From contig CACBEF010000004.1 in the NCBI GenBank assembly GCA_902538225.1, forward strand, positions 1 through 64,000: a stretch of DNA of 64,000 nucleotides. Direction: 5' to 3'. Shown here one piece after another: positions 50,393 through 60,792 of this stretch. The position numbers and the translations under genes are program-made. The first letter of the stretch is position 1. Each line of letters begins with the position of its first letter. Source of the DNA: an uncultured Prochlorococcus sp. (GTDB taxonomy: Bacteria > Cyanobacteriota > Cyanobacteriia > PCC-6307 > Cyanobiaceae). A model generated the notes under the pieces. That model ran no database searches. It worked only from the letters and a program-made list of their open reading frames with translations, and had not been told where the DNA came from.

Positions 50393-52180
50393 CTATTGAT
50401 TTTTATTTAGTAAATTCAATATATAATTTTCATCTTGAGTATTTATAAAATCTCCGAAATCCAAATCTAAATTACTTTTCCAATTATCAAATAATGGTTG
50501 AAGAGTTTTTTCTAAATCGTTAAGTTCCATTCTTTGTAAAAATGGTTTAGCAAGCCTTTGTAGATTTTTACTACCCCCCAACCACAATTGGTATTTGTTT
50601 TGCCCACTTCCAACAAGTGCTAATTCGGCCATATAAGGCCTGGTACATCCATTCGGACATCCTGTCATTCTGAATAATATTGTCTTTTGTATTTTTAGAT
50701 CTAATAGTAAATTTTCAATCCTTTTTAATACATCAGGTAATATTCTTTCAGCTTCAGTCATTGCAAGACCACAAAGTGGTAAAGCAGGACAAGCTAAAGC
50801 GTGTCTTTGTATTTTATTAATTTTTTCTAAATTTTCGTATCCAATTTTTGATAGAGATTTTTGAATTTCACCTTTGTTTTTATTGGCGATATTACAAAGT
50901 AAAATATCTTGATTAGGTGTGAGTCTTAAATCTAAATTATAATTTTTAACAATACTTGTGATGGTATTCTTCTTCTCTCCAGATAATCTCCCTGATAATA
51001 GTGGTAAACCTACGAAATAGGAGGTTTTATTTTGTTTATGCCAACCTAAGTAATCAATAAGAATCTTATCAGGTTCTTTTCTGATTTTTTTAATTTCTTT
51101 TTTGAAATACTTATCAGAAAGTATCTTTTTGAACCATTTAATACCTTTTCTATGAAGAAGATATTTCATTCTCGAATTTTTTCTTGACTTTCTATCACCA
51201 TAATCTCTTTGAATAGCCACAATGCTTTGTATTAATTCATAAACATAAGGTTCTTCAACATATCCAAGTGGATCTGCAATTCTGGCAAACGTCTCTTCAT
51301 TATTATGTGTGCGACCCATACCACCTCCAACGTAGAAGTTGCACCCTTCTAAGTTTCCATCTTTAGAGGTAAAGGCAACTAATCCTATGTCATTGGTAAG
51401 AAGATCAACAGAATTGTCTCCAGGAACTGTAACAGCACATTTGAATTTTCTCGGTAAATAAGTTGAACCATAGAGAGGTTCATCTTTTATCCCACTAAAA
51501 ACATTATCGTTGAATTGAAGCTTCCTAATTGCTTCAATATCTTTGTCAGGCTTTATGGTGTACTCTAAATCTCCATCAGCCCAAAGCTCTAAAAAAGTGC
51601 CTTGGCCAGCCATTGGGGTGAGAAGATCTGCAACTTTTTTTGCCAATGCTCTTGCAATATTATAGTCTGGCGAATCAAATGGAGCCGCAGGGGCCATAAC
51701 GTTTCTATTTATGTCTCCACATGCAGCTAATGTGGAGCCCATTGAATTTACTATTGTTTGAATTACTTCCTTCAGGTTCTCCTTTCTAATTCCATGCATT
51801 TGAAAGGCTTGTCTTGTAGTGGCCCTAAGTGTTCCATTACCTAGTTTTTCAGATAATTCATCTAATGCTAAAAATAATTTCCCAGAAACTTCACCGCCCG
51901 GATTTCTTAACCTAAGCATCATTTGCCAATCTTTACTTTTGCCAGGCATTCTATTTTCCCTGTTATCTTGTTGATAACTACCATGAAATTTTAATAACTG
52001 AACTGCATCGTTGGTAAAATGATCGCTCTCATTGACTAATTCCGTAGCAAGTGGTTCTTTAAGAAATTGGCTACTTTTTTTAAAATTTTCAAATTTAGAA
52101 ACTTCTAGTCCATTTGCCAAACAAACAGTTTCTTCCTTGGCAGAATCTTTTTTCTTTTTTACTTTCTCAACCTTAATCAA
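50393..52180 (-). CDS. sir: Ferredoxin sulfite reductase
   Basis: This 595-residue sirohaem enzyme reduces sulfite to sulfide with ferredoxin electrons. Cluster-binding cysteines occur in ACPALPLC (C-x5-C) and TGCPNGC (C-x3-C) towards the C terminus. The N-terminal half has the duplicated ferritin-like reductase repeat (HGSYQQDNRE, GRTHNN). Oriented away from glyS, with a short divergent intergenic region. Confidence 0.96.
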   Translation of the reverse strand: MIKVEKVKKKKDSAKEETVCLANGLEVSKFENFKKSSQFLKEPLATELVNESDHFTNDAVQLLKFHGSYQQDNRENRMPGKSKDWQMMLRLRNPGGEVSGKLFLALDELSEKLGNGTLRATTRQAFQMHGIRKENLKEVIQTIVNSMGSTLAACGDINRNVMAPAAPFDSPDYNIARALAKKVADLLTPMAGQGTFLELWADGDLEYTIKPDKDIEAIRKLQFNDNVFSGIKDEPLYGSTYLPRKFKCAVTVPGDNSVDLLTNDIGLVAFTSKDGNLEGCNFYVGGGMGRTHNNEETFARIADPLGYVEEPYVYELIQSIVAIQRDYGDRKSRKNSRMKYLLHRKGIKWFKKILSDKYFKKEIKKIRKEPDKILIDYLGWHKQNKTSYFVGLPLLSGRLSGEKKNTITSIVKNYNLDLRLTPNQDILLCNIANKNKGEIQKSLSKIGYENLEKINKIQRHALACPALPLCGLAMTEAERILPDVLKRIENLLLDLKIQKTILFRMTGCPNGCTRPYMAELALVGSGQNKYQLWLGGSKNLQRLAKPFLQRMELNDLEKTLQPLFDNWKSNLDLDFGDFINTQDENYILNLLNKNQ

Positions 52181-52268
52181 AGGACCAAAAAATATCTCTT
52201 TTTATACATTAGCGAAAAGCTTATTTAACTGGCAGTAAATTATAGTAAGTGAAGTCATATTTTTTTTC

Positions 52269-54431
52269 TTGTCTAAATATTTACTTGAGATAGGAACAGA
52301 AGAGTTGCCCGCAAAATTTTCTCATTCTGTTCTAGAGCAATTTAAATCTCTAATTGAATTTGAATTGGATAAAAAGTTAATCAAATTCGAACATATAGTT
52401 GTTACCTCCACACCAAGGAGGATAATTCTAATTCTCGAGGGTTTAGTTGATTATTCAGAAGATAAGATAATAGAAAGAAAAGGGCCTAAAGCGAATTCAG
52501 CTTATTTAAATGGATGTCCTACTAATGCTGCTTTAGGATTTGCTAATAGCTTAGATATAGATGTATGTGAGCTAGAAATAAAAAATACAGAAAAGGGTGA
52601 TTTTGTATTTGGAAAGAAAATTGAGAAAGGACTCTCAACAAAAATTTCTTTATCTTCGATTATCCCAAAATTAGTCAAGAGTCTTCAAGGCCCTCGATTT
52701 ATGAAATGGGGGGCTGGGAACATAAAATTTTCAAGACCTATTAGGTGGATTGCCTCTATTTATAATGATGAAATTCTTGATTTTGATTTTGATGAATGTG
52801 ATCCAAAGATCAAAATAAATAATAAAACAAAAAGTCATAGGCTAATCAATGAAGTTATAGAAGTTCAGAATCCTGATGAATTTTTTGAATTATTGAAACG
52901 AAATAGAGTAATAGCTATTCGAAAAGAAAGAAAAGAAAAAATTGAAAGTTTAATAAATCAGGCATCTAAATCTTTAAATCTGAAACCTGACCTTTCTGAG
53001 GGATTACTAAATGAACTAACTGATTTAGTTGAATGGCCAGACTTAATTATTGGCAAATTTAGTGATGAATTTCTTGATCTTCCGGTTGAAGTTCTCTCAA
53101 CAGTAATGAAAAGTCATCAGAGATACGTTCCTCTTTTATTGAAAAACAAAAGTTTTTCTAAACTAGATTTAAGCTCTGAAAAAAATATCAGTACAACTTT
53201 CTTCGTGATTTCAAATGGTCTTGAAGAATCAAATAATAATATTGCAAAAGGTAATGAGAAAGTATTGAGGGCAAGGTTTTCAGATGCAAAGTTTTTCGTA
53301 GAAAGTGACAAAAAAGTTGCTGCAATAGAAAGAAATGAAAAACTTAAATCTGTTTCCTATTTGAAAGGACTTGGAAATATATTTCAGAGGGTAGAAAGAA
53401 TAGAGGAAATTACTAAAAAAATTCTTAAATTTTTAAACGATAAGTCTTTAGAAGAAAAAATAATAATAGAAGCTGCTAAATACTGTAAAAACGACTTATG
53501 TAGCGAAATTGTTTTCGAATTCCCTGAGCTGCAAGGAATAATGGGTGGTAAATATCTTAAATATGAGGGATTCAGTGAGGATGTTTGCTTAGCTGTCTCT
53601 GAGCATTATTTACCTTCTTTTTATAAAGATGCTTTACCCTCCACAAAATATGGTGCAATAGTTTCTATAGCAGATAAGGTCGAAACTTTAATAAGTATAT
53701 TTATTTCTGGTAAACGTCCCAGTGGATCATCTGATCCTTATGCTTTAAGAAGAAATTTGAATGGAGTGATTAAAATAATTTGGGATTATGAACTTGATTT
53801 ACCTTTAGATAAATTATTTAACGAACTTATTGATTTTTGGGAAATCGCATTTCCGAATTTAAACTTCTCAAGAGAAACAGTATTTAATGATTTAAATGAA
53901 TTTTTAGTTCAAAGAATTGTTAGTCATCTAGAAGAAATATCACTAAATAAAGAATTAATAAAGGCCGTTTGCTCTTCTGATGAATTTTCTCAAAAAAGAG
54001 TATTGAATATTGTTGATCTTAAAAATAGGATTAAATCTATTATGAATTTTAACGAAAAGGAAATTTTTGTTGAAATCCAGAAGGTAATTACAAGGGTAAG
54101 CAAATTAGCTAAAAATAGTGATCTTTCAAAAGACGTTCTCTCAACAAGAGATTATGTAAACACAAAACTTTTTGAAAAAGATTGTGAATTGAAAGTTTTT
54201 GAATTTATTGGAGAATTAGAAAAACTTTTTTCGGAACGTTATTGCAATTATTTGGAACTACTAAATTTGTTTGAAATTAATATAAACACTATTGAAGATT
54301 TATTTGATAATGAAAAAGGAGTCCTAATAATGTCAGAGGATTTAAAAATAAGAAATAATAGACTTAATTTGTTGAGCTTAATTAGAAATTATTCTCTAAA
54401 AATAGCCGACTTTACACTTTTGAACTCTTAA
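52269..54431 (+). CDS. glyS: Glycyl-tRNA synthetase beta subunit (TTG start)
   Basis: This 720-residue GlyS has LLEIGTEELPAKF at the N terminus, SHQRYVPL near 290 and KVETLISIFISGKRPSGSSDPYALRR near 480, characteristic of the family. It works with the alpha subunit (glyQ), not seen in this window. TTG 52269 is the only start in frame. The 3' end overlaps chlP by 20 bases. Confidence 0.96.
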   Translation: MSKYLLEIGTEELPAKFSHSVLEQFKSLIEFELDKKLIKFEHIVVTSTPRRIILILEGLVDYSEDKIIERKGPKANSAYLNGCPTNAALGFANSLDIDVCELEIKNTEKGDFVFGKKIEKGLSTKISLSSIIPKLVKSLQGPRFMKWGAGNIKFSRPIRWIASIYNDEILDFDFDECDPKIKINNKTKSHRLINEVIEVQNPDEFFELLKRNRVIAIRKERKEKIESLINQASKSLNLKPDLSEGLLNELTDLVEWPDLIIGKFSDEFLDLPVEVLSTVMKSHQRYVPLLLKNKSFSKLDLSSEKNISTTFFVISNGLEESNNNIAKGNEKVLRARFSDAKFFVESDKKVAAIERNEKLKSVSYLKGLGNIFQRVERIEEITKKILKFLNDKSLEEKIIIEAAKYCKNDLCSEIVFEFPELQGIMGGKYLKYEGFSEDVCLAVSEHYLPSFYKDALPSTKYGAIVSIADKVETLISIFISGKRPSGSSDPYALRRNLNGVIKIIWDYELDLPLDKLFNELIDFWEIAFPNLNFSRETVFNDLNEFLVQRIVSHLEEISLNKELIKAVCSSDEFSQKRVLNIVDLKNRIKSIMNFNEKEIFVEIQKVITRVSKLAKNSDLSKDVLSTRDYVNTKLFEKDCELKVFEFIGELEKLFSERYCNYLELLNLFEININTIEDLFDNEKGVLIMSEDLKIRNNRLNLLSLIRNYSLKIADFTLLNS

Positions 54432-55752
54432 CTTTAATGCCTCCCTTTATTGAATAATTTTCTAGCATTTTTTCTACTTCTTTATTTTCCCTAACAGCAC
54501 TATCAACGGGTTTATATTTTAGAGGTGCTAGGGCTTTCCCTCTTAAAATCGAACCAAGTGTAAGCATTGTAATTTTAAGTTGCTGTAATGGTTTCATGGC
54601 GACAACTCTTTTGTATAAGTAACTATCAAAAGTAAGTCTTTGTACATCCATGTCATCACACATCTCAACAAAGGCTTCTCTTGCAGAATCATTTCTGTAG
54701 AAAATATTTTGAAGGATTTCTAGTACTTTATAAGTTGTGCCATATTTTTTATCCCATTTTTTTAGATAGTTTTTTAAATCTTTTTCTGATGGAATTACTT
54801 GACCGTTTTTTGATGCTTCAACAATTTCTTCAGCACACATTCTTCCGCTTTTTGCAGCAAAATAAATGCCCTCTCCAGAACTTTTTGTAACATAACCAGC
54901 TGCATCACCAACCAATGCCATTCTCCCAACTACTCTTCTTGGCCTTGGATGCTCAGGAATAGGGTGAGCTTCTACCTTTATTACTTCACCATTAACAAGT
55001 CTTTTCTTTGCCCTATTCCTTACACCCTCTTGAAGTCCTTTAATTAATGACTGATTCTTTTGCATGGTTCCAGTGCCTACAGCAACATGATCATATTTAG
55101 GAAATACCCACCCATAAAAATCAGGAGAAACATCAGTTCCTACATACATTTCCGCAAGATCTTCGTAGTAACTCATTTCTTCTTTAGGCAATTTAATTCT
55201 TTCCTGAAATGCTATTGCAACTTTGTAATCTCCTGCATCCATTGCTTTTGCGACTCTGCTATTGGCTCCATCAGCTCCAATCAAAAGGTCAACAGTAAGC
55301 TCTTTGAGTTCCCCTTTTTTATCTCCATTCGTAAAATCTGAATAAGAAAGCTTATATGGCCCTTGATTATTGTCGCCGGTATCAATAGAAGTAACTAATC
55401 CATTTATTAATGTGGCACCAAGATCTGATGCTCTGTTACGCATAAAGGCATCCATAACTTCCCTTCTACACATCCCAATAAACTCATTATCACTTTTCCC
55501 ATAAACTCTATCTAAACTTATATCCACCTCTCTATTTGATGGAGATATCATTCTCATATGCCTTACTTTTCTATCAATAATTGTCTCAGGCAAATCAAAT
55601 TCTTCGACCATGCAAAGTGGAATTGCTCCTCCACATGGTTTTGCATTATCTAATTTTCTCTCGAAGAGCCAAGTTTTTATTCCGGCTTTAGCAAGTATTT
55701 CTGCAGCACATGAACCACTTGGACCTCCACCAATAACAGCTACCCTCAACAT
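54412..55752 (-). CDS. chlP: Geranylgeranyl reductase ChlP
   Basis: This 446-residue flavoprotein has the N-terminal FAD-binding motif VIGGGPSGSCAAEILAKAG, MRMISPSNREVDI, GADGANSRVAKA and GDAAGYVTKSSGEGIYFA. It reduces geranylgeranyl to phytyl for chlorophyll and tocopherol. Convergent with glyS, with a 20-base overlap. Confidence 0.96.
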   Translation of the reverse strand: MLRVAVIGGGPSGSCAAEILAKAGIKTWLFERKLDNAKPCGGAIPLCMVEEFDLPETIIDRKVRHMRMISPSNREVDISLDRVYGKSDNEFIGMCRREVMDAFMRNRASDLGATLINGLVTSIDTGDNNQGPYKLSYSDFTNGDKKGELKELTVDLLIGADGANSRVAKAMDAGDYKVAIAFQERIKLPKEEMSYYEDLAEMYVGTDVSPDFYGWVFPKYDHVAVGTGTMQKNQSLIKGLQEGVRNRAKKRLVNGEVIKVEAHPIPEHPRPRRVVGRMALVGDAAGYVTKSSGEGIYFAAKSGRMCAEEIVEASKNGQVIPSEKDLKNYLKKWDKKYGTTYKVLEILQNIFYRNDSAREAFVEMCDDMDVQRLTFDSYLYKRVVAMKPLQQLKITMLTLGSILRGKALAPLKYKPVDSAVRENKEVEKMLENYSIKGGIKVKSSKV

Positions 55753-55864
55753 ATGAAAAAAAATAATACTGTATATAAAAACTACATCTTTTTTGCTTAT
55801 AAAAGTGCATTTCGTAAAATAATAGTTAATATCGAAATATGTTTTCCAGGTTCACCTATAAATA

Positions 55865-56578
55865 TTGGAACATAACAAAGATTTAAATCAAATTGATATA
55901 CCTCTAGCCAAAAGAATCTACATAAATAATTTCAACTCAATATTATTAAAAAAATTATTAATTTTTTCTCCATTTCTTTTACTTCTTTTTTCTTATGCTG
56001 CATTGCGGTTGATTAAAAATATAGAACTAATCCCTTTTATTAATCTCAATTTTCAGGCTGAGAAAAATCAAGATAATAGAATTTTGGGCCATTTACCCTA
56101 TGCGGAAATTCCTAAGGAGAAATTAGTTCTAATAGAGCCTAATATTGAAGTTCATATTGATATGCGTGATTCTTTATTAAATATGAGAAAAGAAGCGATA
56201 AAGGATGGGATATATTTGGTCTTCTTAAGTGGTTATAGATCAATAAATTTGCAAAAAGAAATCTTCTATTCTCTAAAATCTGTTAGAAATCAAGATGCGG
56301 CCGAAAGAGCTAGAGTTTCAGCTCCTCCAGGCTATTCTGAACACAGTACTGGTTTTGCAATTGATATTGGTGATGCCACTCAAAGAGATACAGATTTTGA
56401 GACCGAATTTCAAAATACTGACGCATTTAAATGGTTAATAAAAAATGCAGCTAAATTTCACTTTAAGTTATCGTTCACCAAAGATAATAAATATTTAGAT
56501 TATGAACCTTGGCATTGGAGATATGAAGGATCAATTGAGGCTTTAAAAGTTTTTGAAAGTTCAAATAGAAAATTATAA
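55865..56578 (+). CDS. VanY-type D-alanyl-D-alanine carboxypeptidase (TTG start)
   Basis: This 237-residue M15B peptidase has an N-terminal transmembrane anchor (LLIFSPFLLLLFSYAALRL), SGYRSINLQ near 120, SEHSTGFAIDIGD (H-x6-D zinc ligands) and EPWHWRYEG (Glu and His). It trims peptidoglycan stem peptides on the periplasmic side. It is divergent from chlP and a second M15 enzyme after 49706. Confidence 0.9.
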   Translation: MEHNKDLNQIDIPLAKRIYINNFNSILLKKLLIFSPFLLLLFSYAALRLIKNIELIPFINLNFQAEKNQDNRILGHLPYAEIPKEKLVLIEPNIEVHIDMRDSLLNMRKEAIKDGIYLVFLSGYRSINLQKEIFYSLKSVRNQDAAERARVSAPPGYSEHSTGFAIDIGDATQRDTDFETEFQNTDAFKWLIKNAAKFHFKLSFTKDNKYLDYEPWHWRYEGSIEALKVFESSNRKL

Positions 56579-56715
56579 ATCTAATTTATTAATTAAATTA
56601 TTGAATTATTGAATATGATTATGTTTTTCAAAGTCTTAAAGAGAAAATTCTCATAATAAGCATCCTTTGAGTTAGCCTTAATAAAGTCAATTAACTATTT
56701 ATATAAATTTTATAA

Positions 56716-58512
56716 ATGTCATCTTCTGTAAAAGAAATTAGGAATGTTGCAATTATTGCCCACGTAGATCATGGCAAGACAACTCTTGTGGATGCATTGT
56801 TATCTCAATCAGGAATATTTAGAGACAATGAAGTCATTCCTACATGTGTAATGGATTCGAATGATCTTGAAAGAGAAAGAGGAATAACAATACTCTCTAA
56901 AAATACTGCAGTGAACTACAAAGATACCAGAATTAACATTATTGATACACCCGGACATGCAGATTTTGGAGGAGAAGTCGAGAGGGTTTTAGGAATGGTT
57001 GATGGTTGTTTGCTTATTGTTGATGCAAATGAGGGGCCGATGCCTCAAACAAGGTTTGTTTTAAAAAAAGCATTAGAAAAAGGACTTAGGCCTATAGTTT
57101 TTGTAAATAAAATTGATAGACCAAGAGTAGTACCAGAAATAGCAATTGATAAGGTACTGGACTTGTTCTTAGAATTAGGAGCTGATGATGATCAATGTGA
57201 TTTCCCTTATCTTTTTGGAAGCGGCCTATCTGGTTTTGCAAAAGAAGAGATGGAATCTAATAGCGACAATATGATGCCTCTTTTTGAGGCTATTATTAGA
57301 CATGTTCCACCTCCAGTAGGTGATGAAAATAAGCCTCTTCAGCTACAAATAACTACTTTGGACTATTCTGATTTCTTGGGCAGAATTGTAATTGGGAAAA
57401 TTCATAATGGAACTATAAAAAATGGTCAACAAGCTAGTTTAATCAAAGAAAATGGTAAAACTATTAAAGGAAAGGTTAGTAAACTACTTGGATTTGAAGG
57501 ATTACAAAGGATTGATATAAATGAAGCATTCGCAGGAGATATCGTTGCCGTTTCTGGTTTCGATGACGTCAATATCGGTGAGACTATAGCATGTCCCGAT
57601 TCGCCCCATCCACTTCCATTAATTAAAGTAGATGAACCCACCTTAAATATGACTTTTGTTGTTAATGATTCTCCATTTGCAGGTAAAGAGGGGAAATTTG
57701 TTACTAGTAGACAATTAAAAAATAGACTGGAAAGGGAACTTTTAACAAATGTTGCGCTAAGGGTCGAAGAAACTGATTCTCCTGATAGGTTCTCAGTGTC
57801 AGGAAGAGGAGAATTACATTTAGGTATTTTGATTGAAACTATGAGAAGAGAAGGGTTCGAGTTTCAAATCTCACAACCTCAAGTAATTTTTAGAGAAATT
57901 GATAATGTTGAATGTGAGCCTATAGAGACTTTGGTCCTTGATGTGCCTGAAGTATCGGTTGGTTCTTGTATAGAAAAACTTGGATCGAGAAAGGCAGAGA
58001 TGAAAAATATGCAAACAAGTTCAGATGGGAGAACTCAATTAGAGTTTCTTGTACCATCAAGAGGACTAATTGGATTTCGTGGAGAATTTGTTCGGATAAC
58101 AAGAGGTGAAGGTATAATGAGTCATTCATTTTATGAATATAAACCTAAAACAGGAGATTTTGAAACTAGAAGAAATGGAGTCCTTATAGCTTTTGAGGAA
58201 GGTGTGGCCACATTCTATGCATTAAAGAATGCTGAAGATAGGGGAGTCTATTTCATTAAACCTGGAGTTAAAGTTTATAAAGGAATGATAATTGGAGAGA
58301 ATAATCGACCTCAAGATCTTGAGTTAAATATATGTAAAACTAAGCAGTTGACTAATATGAGGTCTGCAGGGGCAGAAGAACTTGATACTTTGCAGTCACC
58401 TGTTGACATTACCCTTGAAAGAGCACTCGAATATATTGGCCCAGATGAAATGCTAGAGGTAACACCGGATTCAATAAGAATGAGAAAAATAAATAAAAAG
58501 AAAAGAAATTAA
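56716..58512 (+). CDS. typA: GTP-binding protein TypA/BipA
   Basis: This 598-residue translational GTPase has G1 [10 protein letters not shown]2 RGITI, G3 DTPGHADF, G4 NKID and the C-terminal TypA domain ([11 protein letters not shown]). It assists ribosome assembly and stress adaptation. The DUF309 gene follows 11 bases later. Confidence 0.96.
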   Translation: MSSSVKEIRNVAIIAHVDHGKTTLVDALLSQSGIFRDNEVIPTCVMDSNDLERERGITILSKNTAVNYKDTRINIIDTPGHADFGGEVERVLGMVDGCLLIVDANEGPMPQTRFVLKKALEKGLRPIVFVNKIDRPRVVPEIAIDKVLDLFLELGADDDQCDFPYLFGSGLSGFAKEEMESNSDNMMPLFEAIIRHVPPPVGDENKPLQLQITTLDYSDFLGRIVIGKIHNGTIKNGQQASLIKENGKTIKGKVSKLLGFEGLQRIDINEAFAGDIVAVSGFDDVNIGETIACPDSPHPLPLIKVDEPTLNMTFVVNDSPFAGKEGKFVTSRQLKNRLERELLTNVALRVEETDSPDRFSVSGRGELHLGILIETMRREGFEFQISQPQVIFREIDNVECEPIETLVLDVPEVSVGSCIEKLGSRKAEMKNMQTSSDGRTQLEFLVPSRGLIGFRGEFVRITRGEGIMSHSFYEYKPKTGDFETRRNGVLIAFEEGVATFYALKNAEDRGVYFIKPGVKVYKGMIIGENNRPQDLELNICKTKQLTNMRSAGAEELDTLQSPVDITLERALEYIGPDEMLEVTPDSIRMRKINKKKRN

Positions 58513-58523
58513 TAATTAGTTTC

Positions 58524-58892
58524 ATGAACGAAGAAAGTGCAAAAAGTTTTAAAGATTCTCTTTTTAATGCTTTAAATCTTTTCAACAATCATGAATGGTA
58601 TGAGGCTCATGATGCTTTTGAAGAAATATGGAATTCCGTTGATGGTGACGAAAGACAAGTTATTCAGGGAATTTTACAAGTATCTGTTTCTCAGTTTCAC
58701 TTAAGTAAGGGTAATTTAAATGGAGCTACTATTCTGCTTGGGGAGGGTTTAGGTAGAATTAAAACTAGAACTAAGATTAATTTAGGAATAGATCTTGAAT
58801 CATTCTGCCGATGTTTGGAAGATTTATTGAGGAAATTACAATATAAAGAGCAATTAACTGAAAACGATAAGCCTTTTTTGAAACCTCTTTGA
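58524..58892 (+). CDS. DUF309 protein
   Basis: This 122-residue helical protein has FNNHEWYEAHDAFEEIWNSVDGDERQVIQGILQVSVSQFHLSKGNLNGA, the DUF309 core with conserved His, Glu and Trp. Function is unknown; the gene commonly sits near typA in cyanobacteria. Confidence 0.85.
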   Translation: MNEESAKSFKDSLFNALNLFNNHEWYEAHDAFEEIWNSVDGDERQVIQGILQVSVSQFHLSKGNLNGATILLGEGLGRIKTRTKINLGIDLESFCRCLEDLLRKLQYKEQLTENDKPFLKPL

Positions 58893-58897
58893 TAAAT

Positions 58898-58999
58898 ATG
58901 AATATTATGAATATATCTTTATCTTCAATAAAATTATTATTTTCTATCCCATTTTTTTTTCAAGAAAACAAGAAAACTAATCGATCTCCAGAAAAATGA
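58898..58999 (+). CDS. 33-residue ORF coupled to lptB
   Basis: The ORF starts MNIMNISLSSIKLLFSIPFF and ends in a basic tail (NKKTNRSPEK). It begins 5 bases after DUF309 and its TGA overlaps the lptB ATG. It resembles a truncated signal peptide, so it may be a relic of an LptA or LptC-like gene in this position, or a real coupling peptide. Confidence 0.4.
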   Translation: MNIMNISLSSIKLLFSIPFFFQENKKTNRSPEK

Positions 59000-59724
59000 A
59001 CCTAAAGATTCATAATGTATCCCTTTCAATTAAAGGAAGATTAATCGTAAATGATGTTTCCATAACTGTTAATCCAGGGGAAGTTGTAGGTTTGATGGGG
59101 CCTAATGGTGCTGGGAAAACTACAACTTTTAATCTTGCAGTTGGGAATATAAAACCAGATAAAGGTGAAATTTTAATGAATGGGAAAAATATAACAAATC
59201 TTCCTCTACCAATTAGATCAAGACTTGGGTTAGGGTACTTAACTCAGGAAGCGAGTATATTTAGAGACCTCACTGTTAAGGACAATATAGATTTGGCTTT
59301 ACAAAATTCATCTTATAGTAGAGCAGCTATAAGAAATAGAAGAGAACAATTAATTAATGAATTTAATTTGAATAACTTTGTAGATAATTATGGTTATCAA
59401 CTTTCAGGAGGAGAGAGGAGGAGGTGTGAGATAGCTAGATCTCTCACTGTAGGCAGAAAAGGACCTAAATATTTGTTATTAGACGAACCTTTTGCTGGGA
59501 TCGATCCTCTAGCTGTTAATGATCTAAAGAAACTAATTCTTAAATTAAGTAGTGATGGGGTGGGGATTCTCATTACAGATCATAATGTGAGGGAAACCCT
59601 TCTTATTACTAACAAATCATATGTATTAAGTGAAGGAAAAATTTTAGCTAACGGTTCATCAAGTGAATTGGCTTATAATCCAATAGTCAAGAAGTATTAT
59701 CTAGGAGATAATTTCAAACTTTGA
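58996..59724 (+). CDS. lptB: LptB-type ABC transporter ATPase
   Basis: This 242-residue ATPase has Walker A GPNGAGKTT, LTQEASIFRDLTV (Q-loop), signature LSGGERRR, Walker B LLLDEPFAGIDP and the ending YYLGDNFKL typical of LptB. It powers LPS export, or a lipid-related exporter. The LptA-like protein at 15600 may be its partner. ATG overlaps the preceding TGA. Confidence 0.88.
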   Translation: MNLKIHNVSLSIKGRLIVNDVSITVNPGEVVGLMGPNGAGKTTTFNLAVGNIKPDKGEILMNGKNITNLPLPIRSRLGLGYLTQEASIFRDLTVKDNIDLALQNSSYSRAAIRNRREQLINEFNLNNFVDNYGYQLSGGERRRCEIARSLTVGRKGPKYLLLDEPFAGIDPLAVNDLKKLILKLSSDGVGILITDHNVRETLLITNKSYVLSEGKILANGSSSELAYNPIVKKYYLGDNFKL

Positions 59725-59838
59725 AATGCTTTTTTAAAAATAAATTAAAACTTTAATATTAAAGATTTACTCATATAAGAATGATTTTAATTATTATTTG
59801 TTTGTAATTGAATATTAAAACTTGAGAAATTTCTAGAA

Positions 59839-60768
59839 ATGATACTAGATAATTTTTTTAAAAATTTAATATATGAACCGGTTTCAGTTTTAGGTCTTTT
59901 AGTTTTTTATTTTTTATTAATTAACTTACCAATTTCTTTGGGTGCAGTTTTTAAAAAGAAGTCTTCCTCTGCTGTAAGACTTATTACGATTTTAGTGAAC
60001 TTGTTAATAACATTACAATTACTTTTTAGGTGGTCAATTTCTGGGCATTTCCCTATTAGCAATTTGTATGAATCTCTTTATTTCCTTACTTGGGGTATCA
60101 CATTAGGTCAACTATTGGTTGAAAGAGAATACAAAGCTCCAATAATTCCCTCAATTGCCATACCTATTGAATTACTGACTGTAGCTTTTGCTTGCTTTGT
60201 TTTGCCTGAGGATTTGAAATTATCATCCAACTTAGTTCCAGCTTTAAGGTCTAGTTGGTTAGTAATGCATGTTAGCGTCGTAATGCTTAGTTATGCAGCA
60301 TTAATAATAGGTTCTTTACTTTCAATGTCCGTTTTGTTTATTAATAATAATAAGCCGCTTCAAATCAGAAGTAGTTCTACAGGTATAGGAGGATTTAAAC
60401 TTTCAAATAGCTATCCTGTAAATGATTTAATTGAACCTATTGAATTTTCTCATTCAGAAGAATTAGATACATTAAGTTATCGTTCTATATTAGTAGGTTT
60501 TGTTCTTTTGACTCTCGGTTTAATTTCAGGTGCAGTTTGGGCTAATGAGGCCTGGGGCACATGGTGGAGTTGGGATCCAAAAGAAACATGGGCATTTATC
60601 TCATGGTTGTTTTATGCGGCTTATCTGCATATGAGAATAAGCAAGGGTTGGCAAGGACGCAAGCCAGCATTATTAGCATCTACAGGCTTTTTAGTTGTTT
60701 TAGTTTGTTATTTAGGAGTTAATTTTTTAGGAATAGGGTTACATAGTTATGGATGGATATTTGGGTGA
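59839..60768 (+). CDS. ccsA: Cytochrome c biogenesis protein CcsA
   Basis: This 309-residue membrane protein has about eight hydrophobic helices, a conserved His near 140 ([13 protein letters not shown]) and the haem-handling WWD region [26 protein letters not shown], then the end GIGLHSYGW. With CcsB (Ccs1) it attaches haem to c-type cytochromes in the lumen, including the c6-like protein at 15246. Convergent with rpe, 24 bases apart. Confidence 0.95.
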   Translation: MILDNFFKNLIYEPVSVLGLLVFYFLLINLPISLGAVFKKKSSSAVRLITILVNLLITLQLLFRWSISGHFPISNLYESLYFLTWGITLGQLLVEREYKAPIIPSIAIPIELLTVAFACFVLPEDLKLSSNLVPALRSSWLVMHVSVVMLSYAALIIGSLLSMSVLFINNNKPLQIRSSSTGIGGFKLSNSYPVNDLIEPIEFSHSEELDTLSYRSILVGFVLLTLGLISGAVWANEAWGTWWSWDPKETWAFISWLFYAAYLHMRISKGWQGRKPALLASTGFLVVLVCYLGVNFLGIGLHSYGWIFG

Positions 60769-60792
60769 TTAAGAAATCACCTATCTTATTGA

